DNA from: Anaerolineae bacterium
Lineage (GTDB): Bacteria > Chloroflexota > Anaerolineae > Anaerolineales > E44-bin32
DNA: 9,952 nt
Assembly (NCBI GenBank): GCA_030673735.1
Contig: DAOVIK010000043.1
Location: 1-9,952, forward strand
Direction of reading: 5' to 3'
The notes below the pieces were generated by a model. The model saw nothing but the letters and a program-made list of their open reading frames with translations, had not been told where the DNA came from and ran no database searches. Below are positions 1 to 7,048 of the stretch, piece after piece. The position numbers were made by a program, and so were the translations under genes. How positions within the stretch are numbered: the first letter of the stretch is position 1; every line of letters begins with the position of its first letter.

Positions 1-2
1 CG

Positions 3-650
3 CTCAGTGAGCAACCGGCAGGCATTCCTCAGACGTGTGAGCGTTGTCATTCCGAGATCTACAACCTGTACAAGGAGAGCGTGCACGGTGCGGCATTGAT
101 CGGTGAAGGCAACCCGGATGTGCCTACGTGCATTGACTGTCACGGGGTTCACGACATCGAAGGCCCCTCCAACTTCGCACCATTTCGCCTTTTCTCTCCC
201 CAAATCTGCGCCGGCTGTCACGCAGATCCAGACCTCATGGAGCCATACGGCATCAGCACGCATGTCTTCGAAACATATGTCTCCGACTTCCATGGAACAA
301 CTGTAGTGCTCTTCGAGGACATAGCGCCAGATCAGGAAACCAACAAGCCGGTTTGCATCGACTGTCATGGCGTGCACGACATGCGGCATACGGATGATCC
401 TGAAAGCACGGTAATCAAGGAGAACCTGCTCACAACCTGCCGAAAGTGCCACCCCGATGCTACGGCGAATTTCCCCAGCGCATGGCTCAATCACTACCCA
501 CCCAGTCGTGAACGCTGGCCGCTAGTCTTTTTCGTCGATCTCTTCTACAAGATCTTCATACCCACTGTGATTGGCGCGATGCTCTTGTTTGTGTTCGCCG
601 ATGTCGGGCGGCGGGTCTTCAATCGCATCCGGGAGCAACGACATGGGTAA
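3..650 (+). CDS. Multiheme cytochrome c with C-terminal membrane anchor (5' partial)
   Basis: The reading frame is open from the window edge, so the start and any signal peptide lie upstream; 215 residues are visible. Five CXXCH heme attachment motifs are seen: CERCH (visible residues 12-16), CIDCH (43-47), CAGCH (69-73), CIDCH (118-122) and CRKCH (146-150). The two CIDCHGVHD blocks, each preceded by an HG-containing stretch and followed by another CXXCH, show an internal duplication of a diheme unit. A hydrophobic segment at about 173-198 followed by a basic tail is a single C-terminal anchor, so the heme domain should face the periplasm or cell exterior. The gene overlaps the next by 8 bp, implying translational coupling with a membrane cytochrome b. 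The likely role is to carry electrons between that cytochrome b and a periplasmic partner. The substrate cannot be told. It resembles cytochrome c3/multiheme c proteins in general; I cannot name a specific family. Confidence 0.9.
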   Translation, partial: LSEQPAGIPQTCERCHSEIYNLYKESVHGAALIGEGNPDVPTCIDCHGVHDIEGPSNFAPFRLFSPQICAGCHADPDLMEPYGISTHVFETYVSDFHGTTVVLFEDIAPDQETNKPVCIDCHGVHDMRHTDDPESTVIKENLLTTCRKCHPDATANFPSAWLNHYPPSRERWPLVFFVDLFYKIFIPTVIGAMLLFVFADVGRRVFNRIREQRHG

Positions 651-1800
651 CGATCGTCGATATCTTCGCTTCCCGGTTCCTGAGCGTGTCGAGCACTGGA
701 TTGTGGTATTGAGCTTCGTTGTCCTGGCCATTACCGGGCTGGTGCAGAAGTATGCTCTGGTTACGATCTCGCAAGGCATCATATCCTTCTTAGGCGGCGT
801 TGAGAATGTACGTGCCATCCATCGTCTCGCTTCCGTAGTATTGATGGTTGAAGCTGTTTACCACGTTGGTGTGGTGCTCTACAAACTCCTGGTTCTCCGC
901 GTCCGTCCCACCGCCATTCCTGGGATCACGGACCTGCGCAATGCCCTCCGCTCACTGGCCTACAACCTCGGTTTTAGCAAGGAACGTCCGCAGCAGGGAC
1001 GGTACACGTTTGATGAGAAAGCCGAGTATTGGTTCATGATCTGGGGAACGCTGATCATGGGCGTCACCGGCTTTATGATGTGGAACCCGATTGCCACTGC
1101 GCGCCTTCTGCCCGGCGAGTTCATTCCTGCCTCCAAGGCTGCCCACGGCGGCGAAGCCCTGTTGGCCGTATTGTCGATCATTGTTTGGCATCTATACCAC
1201 GTCCACCTCCGCGGCTTCAACATGAGCATGTTCACGGGTCGTTTGAGTGAGGAAGAGATGATCCACGACCACCCGCTCGAACTGGCCGATCTCAAGGCCG
1301 GCGTTGCCCACAGAGAGCCGGATCCCGTCGCTGCAACTCGCCGCCGGCGCATCTTTCTGCCGCTGTATCTCCTTGCGGGAGCGACAATGCTCTTCGGTAT
1401 CTACTACTTCACAACCTTCGAGCAAACCGCCATTACAACAGTTCCCCCTCCGGAAGATGTCGTCGTCTACTCCCCACTCACACCAACACCGATCCCCAGC
1501 CCGATCCCCAGTCCTACTACCCCTGCAGAGGCGCCACAGTCGTGGAGTGAAGGCTTTGCCGATCTCTTCGCGCAGAGATGCGGTACCTGTCACAGCAGCA
1601 CCGCAGCATTCGGTGGATTGGACCTGAGCAGCTATGCAAGTATGCTCGCTGGAGGCGATTCAGGCCCCGCTATCATCCCCGGCGATTCTGCCTCGAGCTT
1701 GCTGATCACAAGGCAAGCCACTGGTGACCATCCCGGGCAGTTCAGCGGTGAGGAATTGGCTCTGATCAGCCAATGGATCGATGGCGGCACACCTGAGTAG
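643..1800 (+). CDS. Membrane cytochrome b (formate dehydrogenase gamma/b561-like) with C-terminal cytochrome c domain
   Basis: The start ATG at 643 is chosen because GGGAG (631-635) precedes it at normal spacing and the protein then opens with the family-like RFPVPERVEHW; a longer in-frame start at 571 would overlap the previous gene by 80 bp. The product has 385 residues. About four membrane helices (18-38, 60-82, 130-150, 170-190) carry histidines H18, H60, H74, H168, H183, H186 and H188, suited to binding two b hemes as in gamma subunits of formate dehydrogenase and Ni-Fe hydrogenase. A fifth helix lies at 236-256. A Pro/Thr-rich linker (about 267-298) leads to a cytochrome c domain with CGTCH at 313-317. 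That domain has a GLDLSSY...GGDSG...IIPGD signature close to planctomycete-type cytochrome c (PSCyt1). No Met follows at the usual distal-ligand place; an HPG sequence (363-365) stands there. It probably exchanges electrons between the quinone pool and the flanking multiheme cytochromes. Assignment as a quinone-reactive subunit is inferred from the fold. Confidence 0.9.
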   Translation: MGNDRRYLRFPVPERVEHWIVVLSFVVLAITGLVQKYALVTISQGIISFLGGVENVRAIHRLASVVLMVEAVYHVGVVLYKLLVLRVRPTAIPGITDLRNALRSLAYNLGFSKERPQQGRYTFDEKAEYWFMIWGTLIMGVTGFMMWNPIATARLLPGEFIPASKAAHGGEALLAVLSIIVWHLYHVHLRGFNMSMFTGRLSEEEMIHDHPLELADLKAGVAHREPDPVAATRRRRIFLPLYLLAGATMLFGIYYFTTFEQTAITTVPPPEDVVVYSPLTPTPIPSPIPSPTTPAEAPQSWSEGFADLFAQRCGTCHSSTAAFGGLDLSSYASMLAGGDSGPAIIPGDSASSLLITRQATGDHPGQFSGEELALISQWIDGGTPE

Positions 1801-1833
1801 GAGAACGACAATCCGATCAATTGAGAGTAGAGC

Positions 1834-3531
1834 ATGAGTACGATCGTGAAACGTCTGCGTTCCTTCTTCTTTCCACCCCCCGATGCGGGAGTTGTGCCTC
1901 GTCTGCTTCCATACATCACGCTGGGCGCTGCAACAGTGATCTTGATCATCGCGGGCGCGTACGCTTGGGATTACACAAACTCCCCCGAGTTCTGCGGTAC
2001 AGTGTGCCACACCATGCCTCCGGAGTACACCGCCTACTTGGTTTCACCGCACGCGCGGGTGGATTGCGTTGATTGCCACATCGGCCGCGGTTTCATCGCC
2101 ACGCGGATCACGCGCAAAGCCGGCGATATCAAGCACATCATCAGTCTTGCGTTGAAGGACTATGAGTTTCCCATCGAGGCCGATGATCTACGTCCAGCCC
2201 GCGAGACTTGCGAGCGCTGCCACTTTCCAGAAAAGTTCTCCGACGATAGCTTGCGCGAGATCACGCGCTATGGTAATGATCGCAACAACACTCCCATTAC
2301 AACCTACCTTACGCTCAAGACAGGCGGTGGAACAGAGCGACAGGGCCTCGGCCGCGGCATCCATTGGCATATTGAGAACCAAGTGCTCTTCTACGCCGAA
2401 GATCGACAGCAGCAAAGCATCCCCTTCGTGCGCGTCGTTGAAACCGACGGATCAACCACTGACTATGTCGAACTCGGCTCAGAGTTTTCCGTCGACACGC
2501 TCGACGAATTTCAACTCCTTGAGATGGACTGTATCACCTGCCACAATCGAATCACACACCTGATCCTTCCTCCGGAAGCCAGCGTCGATCAACTGATCTC
2601 GCGCAACGCGATCTCTTCGGCAATTCCCGATATCCGCAGCAAAGCTGTTGAGTTGCTCAGCCGCAGCTACGATTCAGACGAGCTGGCCCTGAATGCCTTT
2701 GCGGGCTTGGCGGGTTACTACAGCACCTCCTATCCCGACTTCTATGATGAGAATCTAGATCTGATTGACAACGCCATCGCCGCGCTGCAAGACTCCTACG
2801 AGCAGAGCGTCTTTCGAGAGCAAAGCCTGGATTGGACCACACACGCGAACAACGTCGGTCATCAGGATTCTCCCGGATGCCTTCGCTGCCATGATGGCGA
2901 GCACTTGAATACTCAGGGAGAGGCTATCCGTTTGGAGTGCAACCTGTGCCACTCGATACCGGTCGTGGTCGGCCCTGCCGATATCGTCGCCCTGATCGAG
3001 ATCAGCCGGGGACCTGAGCCGGAAAACCACTTGAATCCCAATTGGATCGCCTTGCACCGTGATATCTTTGACGTCAGTTGCTCAAGTTGCCACAGCACTG
3101 AAGATCCGGGCGGGACCAGCAACACGTCGTTCTGCTCCAACAGCGCCTGCCATGGCGTGGCTTGGCCATATGCGGGCTTCGATGCCCCTGGGTTGCGCGA
3201 GATACTGCTGCAGCAGCTTCCGGAAACGCCCACTCCCTTCCCTCCTTCCACAGATTCGGGAGAGCAAACATATGAGGCCACTATCGGCCCGCTTCTGGAC
3301 TTGAGGTGCAGCGCTTGCCATGGTCCGGGCGGCCTCAGGGGCTTGGACGTAACCTCCTACGAGACCTTGCTCATTGGAGGCGAGAGTGGTGCTGCAGTCA
3401 TGCCCGGTGATCCCGATTCGAGTTTGCTTATTCTCAAACAGACGGGAGAAGTAGCGCATCCTGGCCAATTGACGGCCGAGGAGCTGGTGCATCTCATTGA
3501 TTGGATCGCAGCTGGAGCTCCAGAGAAGTGA
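1834..3531 (+). CDS. NapC/NirT-like membrane-anchored nonaheme cytochrome c
   Basis: The product has 565 residues. An N-terminal membrane helix (about 26-45) is followed by a NapC/NirT-like start of the heme domain, with CGTVCH (54-59), TMPPEYTAY, SPHARV and CVDCHIG (78-84). Further motifs are CERCH 126, CITCH 233, CLRCH 349, CNLCH 369, CSSCH 416, CSNSACH 434-440 and CSACH 492. That makes nine potential heme sites: seven canonical, one CX3CH and one CX4CH. NapC/NirT proteins oxidise membrane quinol and hand electrons to periplasmic reductases; most have four or five hemes, so this one is greatly extended. The last about 87 residues (479-565), after a TPTPFPPS linker, form a PSCyt1-like cytochrome c domain homologous to the tail of the preceding gene. 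A weak GAGAG (1823-1827) precedes the ATG. The 33 bp gap to the upstream gene suggests one operon. No catalytic enzyme domain is recognisable, so it is called as an electron carrier. Confidence 0.9.
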   Translation: MSTIVKRLRSFFFPPPDAGVVPRLLPYITLGAATVILIIAGAYAWDYTNSPEFCGTVCHTMPPEYTAYLVSPHARVDCVDCHIGRGFIATRITRKAGDIKHIISLALKDYEFPIEADDLRPARETCERCHFPEKFSDDSLREITRYGNDRNNTPITTYLTLKTGGGTERQGLGRGIHWHIENQVLFYAEDRQQQSIPFVRVVETDGSTTDYVELGSEFSVDTLDEFQLLEMDCITCHNRITHLILPPEASVDQLISRNAISSAIPDIRSKAVELLSRSYDSDELALNAFAGLAGYYSTSYPDFYDENLDLIDNAIAALQDSYEQSVFREQSLDWTTHANNVGHQDSPGCLRCHDGEHLNTQGEAIRLECNLCHSIPVVVGPADIVALIEISRGPEPENHLNPNWIALHRDIFDVSCSSCHSTEDPGGTSNTSFCSNSACHGVAWPYAGFDAPGLREILLQQLPETPTPFPPSTDSGEQTYEATIGPLLDLRCSACHGPGGLRGLDVTSYETLLIGGESGAAVMPGDPDSSLLILKQTGEVAHPGQLTAEELVHLIDWIAAGAPEK

Positions 3532-3801
3532 GCCTCAGGTTTATGCGTCAAGCCCAGGCCTCCGTGTGATAAGATTCCTGCCTATCGTCATCGTCGAGCG
3601 AGATTACTATTTGCCCTCAAACATCCCATGACTGCCTTGTAGAATCCTGCATCCAAAGATCCTTCTACAGCTGCAGGTCGATCACCCGAGATAGTTGCCT
3701 AGCTGCAGCTAGTTTGAGTACTTTTCGCAGCGAGAAATTACATTCACAATGAACTGTGAAGACCGTACTCCGCACGAGGAGCAATTGCGAGAGAGGAAAG
3801 A
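3532..3801 (+). other. Intergenic spacer before the bc-complex operon
   Basis: This 270 bp gap contains no convincing gene on either strand. No strong terminator (a GC stem followed by a T run) is visible after the nonaheme cytochrome gene. It holds two related palindromes (listed separately) and probably the promoter of the Rieske operon. The best hexamer pair I see, TTGAGT (3714-3719) and TACATT, has 19 bp spacing and is too weak to call. Confidence 0.6.
3665..3712. promoter_or_regulatory. Two related palindromes, possible operator
   Basis: CTAGCTGCAGCTAG (3699-3712) is a perfect 14 bp palindrome. CTACAGCTGCAG (3665-3676) is an imperfect palindrome, with 10 of 12 positions symmetric. Both contain AGCTGCAG (3669-3676 and 3701-3708), and the copies start 32 bp apart, close to three helical turns. 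They lie about 90-140 bp upstream of the Rieske start, a plausible place for a dimeric regulator to bind on one DNA face. No known regulator's consensus is recognised, so the function is inferred from symmetry and phasing only. Confidence 0.35.
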
Positions 3802-4281
3802 ATGGAAGAAAGCCAGGATATCAACCGACGTAGCTTCATGAGCATCGCCACGTGGGCCATCGGCGCTCTTATCAGCGCTGCATTCGCAATTCCTGGAGTC
3901 GCCTACATCATTGGACCCGCGCTGCGCGGCCGTGAGGCGCAAGAATGGATCAGGCTGGGGTCCACATCCAAGGTAGAACTCAACGTTCCCACGTTGTTCA
4001 AGGCGCGGATTCAACGCAAGACCGGCTGGATTGTGAACGAGGAGGAATTGGCAGTCTATGTGCGTACGGACAACGGCCGCGACTTTGTCGCTATGTCCAA
4101 TATCTGCACTCACCTTGGCTGCAGAGTTCGGTGGATCTCAGATCAAGATCATTTCTTCTGCCCATGCCATAATGCCGTCTTCGACACCGAAGGCAACGTC
4201 GCTAGCGGTCCTCCACCGCGAGCCCTGGATCGCTTCGAGGTCAAGGCCGAAGATGGGCAGCTGTACGTGCTAGGAGGCTAG
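3802..4281 (+). CDS. qcrA: Rieske [2Fe-2S] iron-sulfur protein of a bc-type complex
   Basis: The product has 159 residues. It is the iron-sulfur subunit that takes the first electron from quinol at the outer (Qo) site and passes it to the c-type cytochrome. The N-terminus has a twin-arginine motif (NRRSFM, residues 8-13) followed by a membrane helix (about 16-38), which acts as signal-anchor for Tat export. Cluster ligands are in CTHLGC (102-107) and CPCH (120-123), and a GPPPRALDRF sequence (136-145) is the usual Pro loop. The residues after CPCH are NAVF, in place of the GSxY of high-potential Rieske proteins. The Ser and Tyr that donate hydrogen bonds to the cluster region are therefore both absent, which predicts a low-potential protein of the menaquinone type. 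GAGAGGAAAG sits just upstream of the ATG. One base separates it from the cytochrome b gene. Confidence 0.95.
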   Translation: MEESQDINRRSFMSIATWAIGALISAAFAIPGVAYIIGPALRGREAQEWIRLGSTSKVELNVPTLFKARIQRKTGWIVNEEELAVYVRTDNGRDFVAMSNICTHLGCRVRWISDQDHFFCPCHNAVFDTEGNVASGPPPRALDRFEVKAEDGQLYVLGG

Positions 4282-4282
4282 C

Positions 4283-4942
4283 ATGGCATCACGACTGGCA
4301 AATTGGTTGGATGAGCGCTTGGCCTGGCGTCAAGTGTGGGATGCGATCTTCCTGCGCAAGGTACCCAAGATCAATTGGCTCTTCACCCTGGGGAGCGCAA
4401 CGCTATTCGTCGGCGTCAATCAAGCCGTAACCGGCATCCTGCTCACGCTGTACTACGTGCCGACGCCGGATCATGCATACAACAGCGTGCAATATATCAC
4501 TACAGAAGTGACCGCTGGATGGCTGATCCGCGGCTTGCACCATTGGGGTGCAAGCGCCTTGGTCGTACTGACCGTGCTGCACATGCTGCGGGTAATTTTT
4601 CACGGCGCGTACAAGTATCCACGTGAAGTCACATGGTGGACGGGGGTAGGACTGCTACTCATCGTGATCGGCTTCGGGTTTACCGGCTATTTGCTGCCCT
4701 GGGACCAGAAAGCCTATTGGGCCACAACCGTCGGCACTCGCATCGCCGAAGTCACACCAGTAATCGGTAATTGGATATTGCGCATCATGCGCGGCGGCGA
4801 GGAACTCTCGGCCGTTACGCTGGCGCGTTTCTTCGGCGTCCATATTTGGGTCCTTCCGGCAACGGTATTGCTGCTGGTGGGTGCACACCTTTACCTGATC
4901 ATTCACATCGGCATCAGCGCCGTCCCGAAGCGCGAGGAGTAG
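4283..4942 (+). CDS. qcrB: Cytochrome b6-like subunit of a bc-type complex
   Basis: The product has 219 residues, the length of cytochrome b6/QcrB, with four membrane helices. Histidines H86 and H100 (in GLHHWGAS...VLHMLR) and H187 and H202 (in GVHIWVLP...GAHLYL) are the ligands of the two b hemes. The H187-H202 spacing (14 residues between) is the b6 type, not the 13 of mitochondrial cytochrome b. GYLLPWDQ (135-142) is the conserved Qo-side motif. The protein contains no cysteine, so the covalent extra heme of cyanobacterial/plant b6 (Cys35) or of Bacillus QcrB cannot be attached in that way. A full AGGAGG (4272-4277) lies inside the end of the Rieske gene, so translation is coupled. Together with the next gene it forms a split cytochrome b that runs the Q cycle in the cytoplasmic membrane. 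Confidence 0.95.
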   Translation: MASRLANWLDERLAWRQVWDAIFLRKVPKINWLFTLGSATLFVGVNQAVTGILLTLYYVPTPDHAYNSVQYITTEVTAGWLIRGLHHWGASALVVLTVLHMLRVIFHGAYKYPREVTWWTGVGLLLIVIGFGFTGYLLPWDQKAYWATTVGTRIAEVTPVIGNWILRIMRGGEELSAVTLARFFGVHIWVLPATVLLLVGAHLYLIIHIGISAVPKREE

Positions 4943-4945
4943 CTG

Positions 4946-7048
4946 ATGAAGGAAGAAGAGAAGAAAGAGTATCTGGAGCGCTACGAAGAGGAGAAGAAAA
5001 AGGGTGTTCCCTTCTATCCGAACATCCTCTTCAAGGACGCTATTGTATCCCTGATCATGTTCGTTGCGCTTCTGGGCTTGGCCTTTTTCGTGGGCGCTCC
5101 GTTGGAGGAGCGCGCCAATCCCGCTGACACAAGCTACACCCCGCGGCCTGAATGGTACTTCCTCTTTCTGTTCCAACTCCTGAAGTACTTTCCGGGCAGG
5201 CTGGAAGTGATCGGTGCCATCGTGCTGCCCACGATTGCTCTCCTCTTGTTGGCTGCGCTTCCCTTGCTGGATAGATCTGCCCGCCGCCACTTCTCGTCCC
5301 GGCCACTCGTCATCGCGGGGTCATCGATTGTCGTCGTAGGGATCATCGTGTTGACGGTCCTCTCCGTCGTCGAAGCGCCCCCTCCGGCTGAAACTACCCA
5401 AGGCGACCAAGTTGCTGCCCTATACACTGAGAACTGTGCCCCATGTCATGGCCCTTCGATCAGCGTTCCAATGGGAACCAACCTGCACTCCGTCATCGCC
5501 TTGGGGAAACACGAAGACATGCCTGCCTGGAATGCAGACCTGACTTCAGATGAGATTGACGCGCTCGCCGGCTTCATCCAATCCCCCGGCGGGAACCAAC
5601 TCTTCACACAGTACTGCGGTGATTGCCATGAGGTGTCTGATCTCGTTGCCGGCGATCTGTTGGAATTGAGGCGCGCTATCGACCTTGGCGCAGAATACGA
5701 TGCGCATGATGACGCCGATATAAGCGATTGGTCCCAAGAAATAACCGCCGAGCAACGTACCAGCTTGCTGAACTTCCTGGCAGCTCCCGATGGGCAGCGC
5801 CTGTTCGCTCTCAATTGCTCCTCCTGCCACGGACGCTCCGTCGCCTATTCAGGCGATCAAAGTGATTTGGAAGTGATCATCAGCCAAGGAGGACTGCATC
5901 TCGATATGCCTCCATGGCGCGACGCGCTCGAAGCATCTCAGCTTGATGCACTCGCGCGCTACGTGGTCGATCCATCCTCCGAACCTGGCGCCACTGATCT
6001 GTTCGCTTCGTATTGCGCCGCCTGCCACGGAGAACGCGTTCCGCAGAGCGAGAATTTCGATACCGCGCGTGAGGCGATCGCCACCGGCGGTGCTCACGAA
6101 CTCATGCCGGTTTGGGGAGAGATACTCACATCGGAGCAGCTCGCCGCTCTGGTGAACTACACCCTCGACGCCGCTCAAGGCGCCGGCATCGATTTTGGCC
6201 AGCAATTGTTCGCACAGAACTGCGCCTCCTGTCACGGCGACTTCGGAGAAGGGGGGCCGAATCCAGCACTGCAAGGCGATATTATTGCGCCAATCAGCAC
6301 GGCCGAATACCTCACCACGCGCGACGACGTCACACTGCGCGCCATCATCTCCCAAGGCCAACCTAACTTCGGTATGTCACCGTTTGGCAGCGCCTACGGT
6401 GGCCCCTTGGACGATGATGAGATCGATGCCATCGTGGCGCTGATGCGCTCCTGGGAAGACAATCCTCCAGTCGAATTTCCTCCGGAGGTAGTGGTCCCTC
6501 CAGTACCCTTATCGGCAGAAGACATCTACGACGCAGTTTGCAGCCAGTGCCATGGGCCAGCCGGTGAGGGGCTCGTCGGGCCGGAGCTAGCCGGCGAGGC
6601 ATTCGCATCCATGTACTCCGATCAGGAGCTCTTCGCTATCATCGACCGAGGCCGCGAGACAACGGCCATGATCGCTTGGGGAGAGATTCTTACCTCTGAG
6701 CAAATCGATCAACTCGTGTTCTTCATTCGAGGGTTGAGCGAATCACAGGACACCCCAACGCCGAGCGCTGCGTCCTTCTCAAACGATGTTGTTCCCATCT
6801 TGCAGGCCAAATGCGCGGTTTGCCACGGATCCCTCGGCGGATGGAATGCCGACGGCTATGAGAACGTGATGACCACTGGCGATAACGCTCCGGTTGTCAT
6901 TCCAGGAGATCCCCAGGAAAGCTTGCTCGCACAGTGGCTCTTGGGAACCGTCCCGCAAGGAGGTTTGATGCCGCCCTCCGGTATGCTGCCACAAGATGAG
7001 ATACGGCTCATCCTGGATTGGATTGCCGAAGGGGCTCTCGATAACTAG
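4946..7048 (+). CDS. qcrC: Cytochrome b subunit IV fused to seven cytochrome c domains (QcrC-like)
   Basis: The product has 700 residues. A charged N-terminal stretch (1-20) precedes a subunit IV-like part with three membrane helices (about 33-51, 88-107, 120-142) and PEWYF at 68-72, the Qo-site motif. From about residue 150 the rest is extracytoplasmic and carries seven CXXCH motifs: CAPCH 164, CGDCH 224, CSSCH 291, CAACH 357, CASCH 426, CSQCH 532 and CAVCH 623. Likely distal Met ligands are M192, M321, M387, M477, M574 and M675 or M680; the second domain has no Met at all. The last domain (608-700) is PSCyt1-like, unlike the others. Bacillus QcrC has the same subunit IV plus cytochrome c fusion but only one heme and about 255 residues. 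No separate cytochrome c1 or f gene is present, so this array presumably replaces it and carries electrons away from the Rieske protein. GAGGAG (4934-4939) is the ribosome binding site. The gene symbol is by architecture only. Confidence 0.92.
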   Translation: MKEEEKKEYLERYEEEKKKGVPFYPNILFKDAIVSLIMFVALLGLAFFVGAPLEERANPADTSYTPRPEWYFLFLFQLLKYFPGRLEVIGAIVLPTIALLLLAALPLLDRSARRHFSSRPLVIAGSSIVVVGIIVLTVLSVVEAPPPAETTQGDQVAALYTENCAPCHGPSISVPMGTNLHSVIALGKHEDMPAWNADLTSDEIDALAGFIQSPGGNQLFTQYCGDCHEVSDLVAGDLLELRRAIDLGAEYDAHDDADISDWSQEITAEQRTSLLNFLAAPDGQRLFALNCSSCHGRSVAYSGDQSDLEVIISQGGLHLDMPPWRDALEASQLDALARYVVDPSSEPGATDLFASYCAACHGERVPQSENFDTAREAIATGGAHELMPVWGEILTSEQLAALVNYTLDAAQGAGIDFGQQLFAQNCASCHGDFGEGGPNPALQGDIIAPISTAEYLTTRDDVTLRAIISQGQPNFGMSPFGSAYGGPLDDDEIDAIVALMRSWEDNPPVEFPPEVVVPPVPLSAEDIYDAVCSQCHGPAGEGLVGPELAGEAFASMYSDQELFAIIDRGRETTAMIAWGEILTSEQIDQLVFFIRGLSESQDTPTPSAASFSNDVVPILQAKCAVCHGSLGGWNADGYENVMTTGDNAPVVIPGDPQESLLAQWLLGTVPQGGLMPPSGMLPQDEIRLILDWIAEGALDN
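5399..7045 (+). repeat. Tandem cytochrome c domain array within the QcrC-like gene
   Basis: Successive heme motifs in residues 164-430 are 60, 67, 66 and 69 residues apart, and then 106 and 91. Each of the first units has the pattern LF-x3-C-x2-CH, an acidic HxxMPxW-like ligand loop, a TSEQL-type turn and a short C-terminal helix running straight into the next unit. This indicates repeated duplication of a single-domain cytochrome c. The units have diverged at nucleotide level, so the array is not recent. The sixth has a longer Pro-rich linker before it (about 507-520), and the seventh belongs to a different cytochrome c type. Confidence 0.8.

Noticed and set aside
571..642. Longer start for the cytochrome b gene at 571
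   Set aside because: It would add 24 residues unlike the family and overlap the upstream gene by 80 bp; ATG 643 has a good ribosome binding site and a family-like N-terminus.
3714..3744. Promoter TTGAGT/TACATT before the Rieske gene
   Set aside because: Spacing is 19 bp and the -10 has only four of six consensus bases, too weak to list.
4655..5290. 211-codon open frame on the minus strand
   Set aside because: It lies antisense across the well-supported qcrB and qcrC genes, is rich in Gln, Glu and Arg, and resembles no family I know; it is a shadow of the coding strand.
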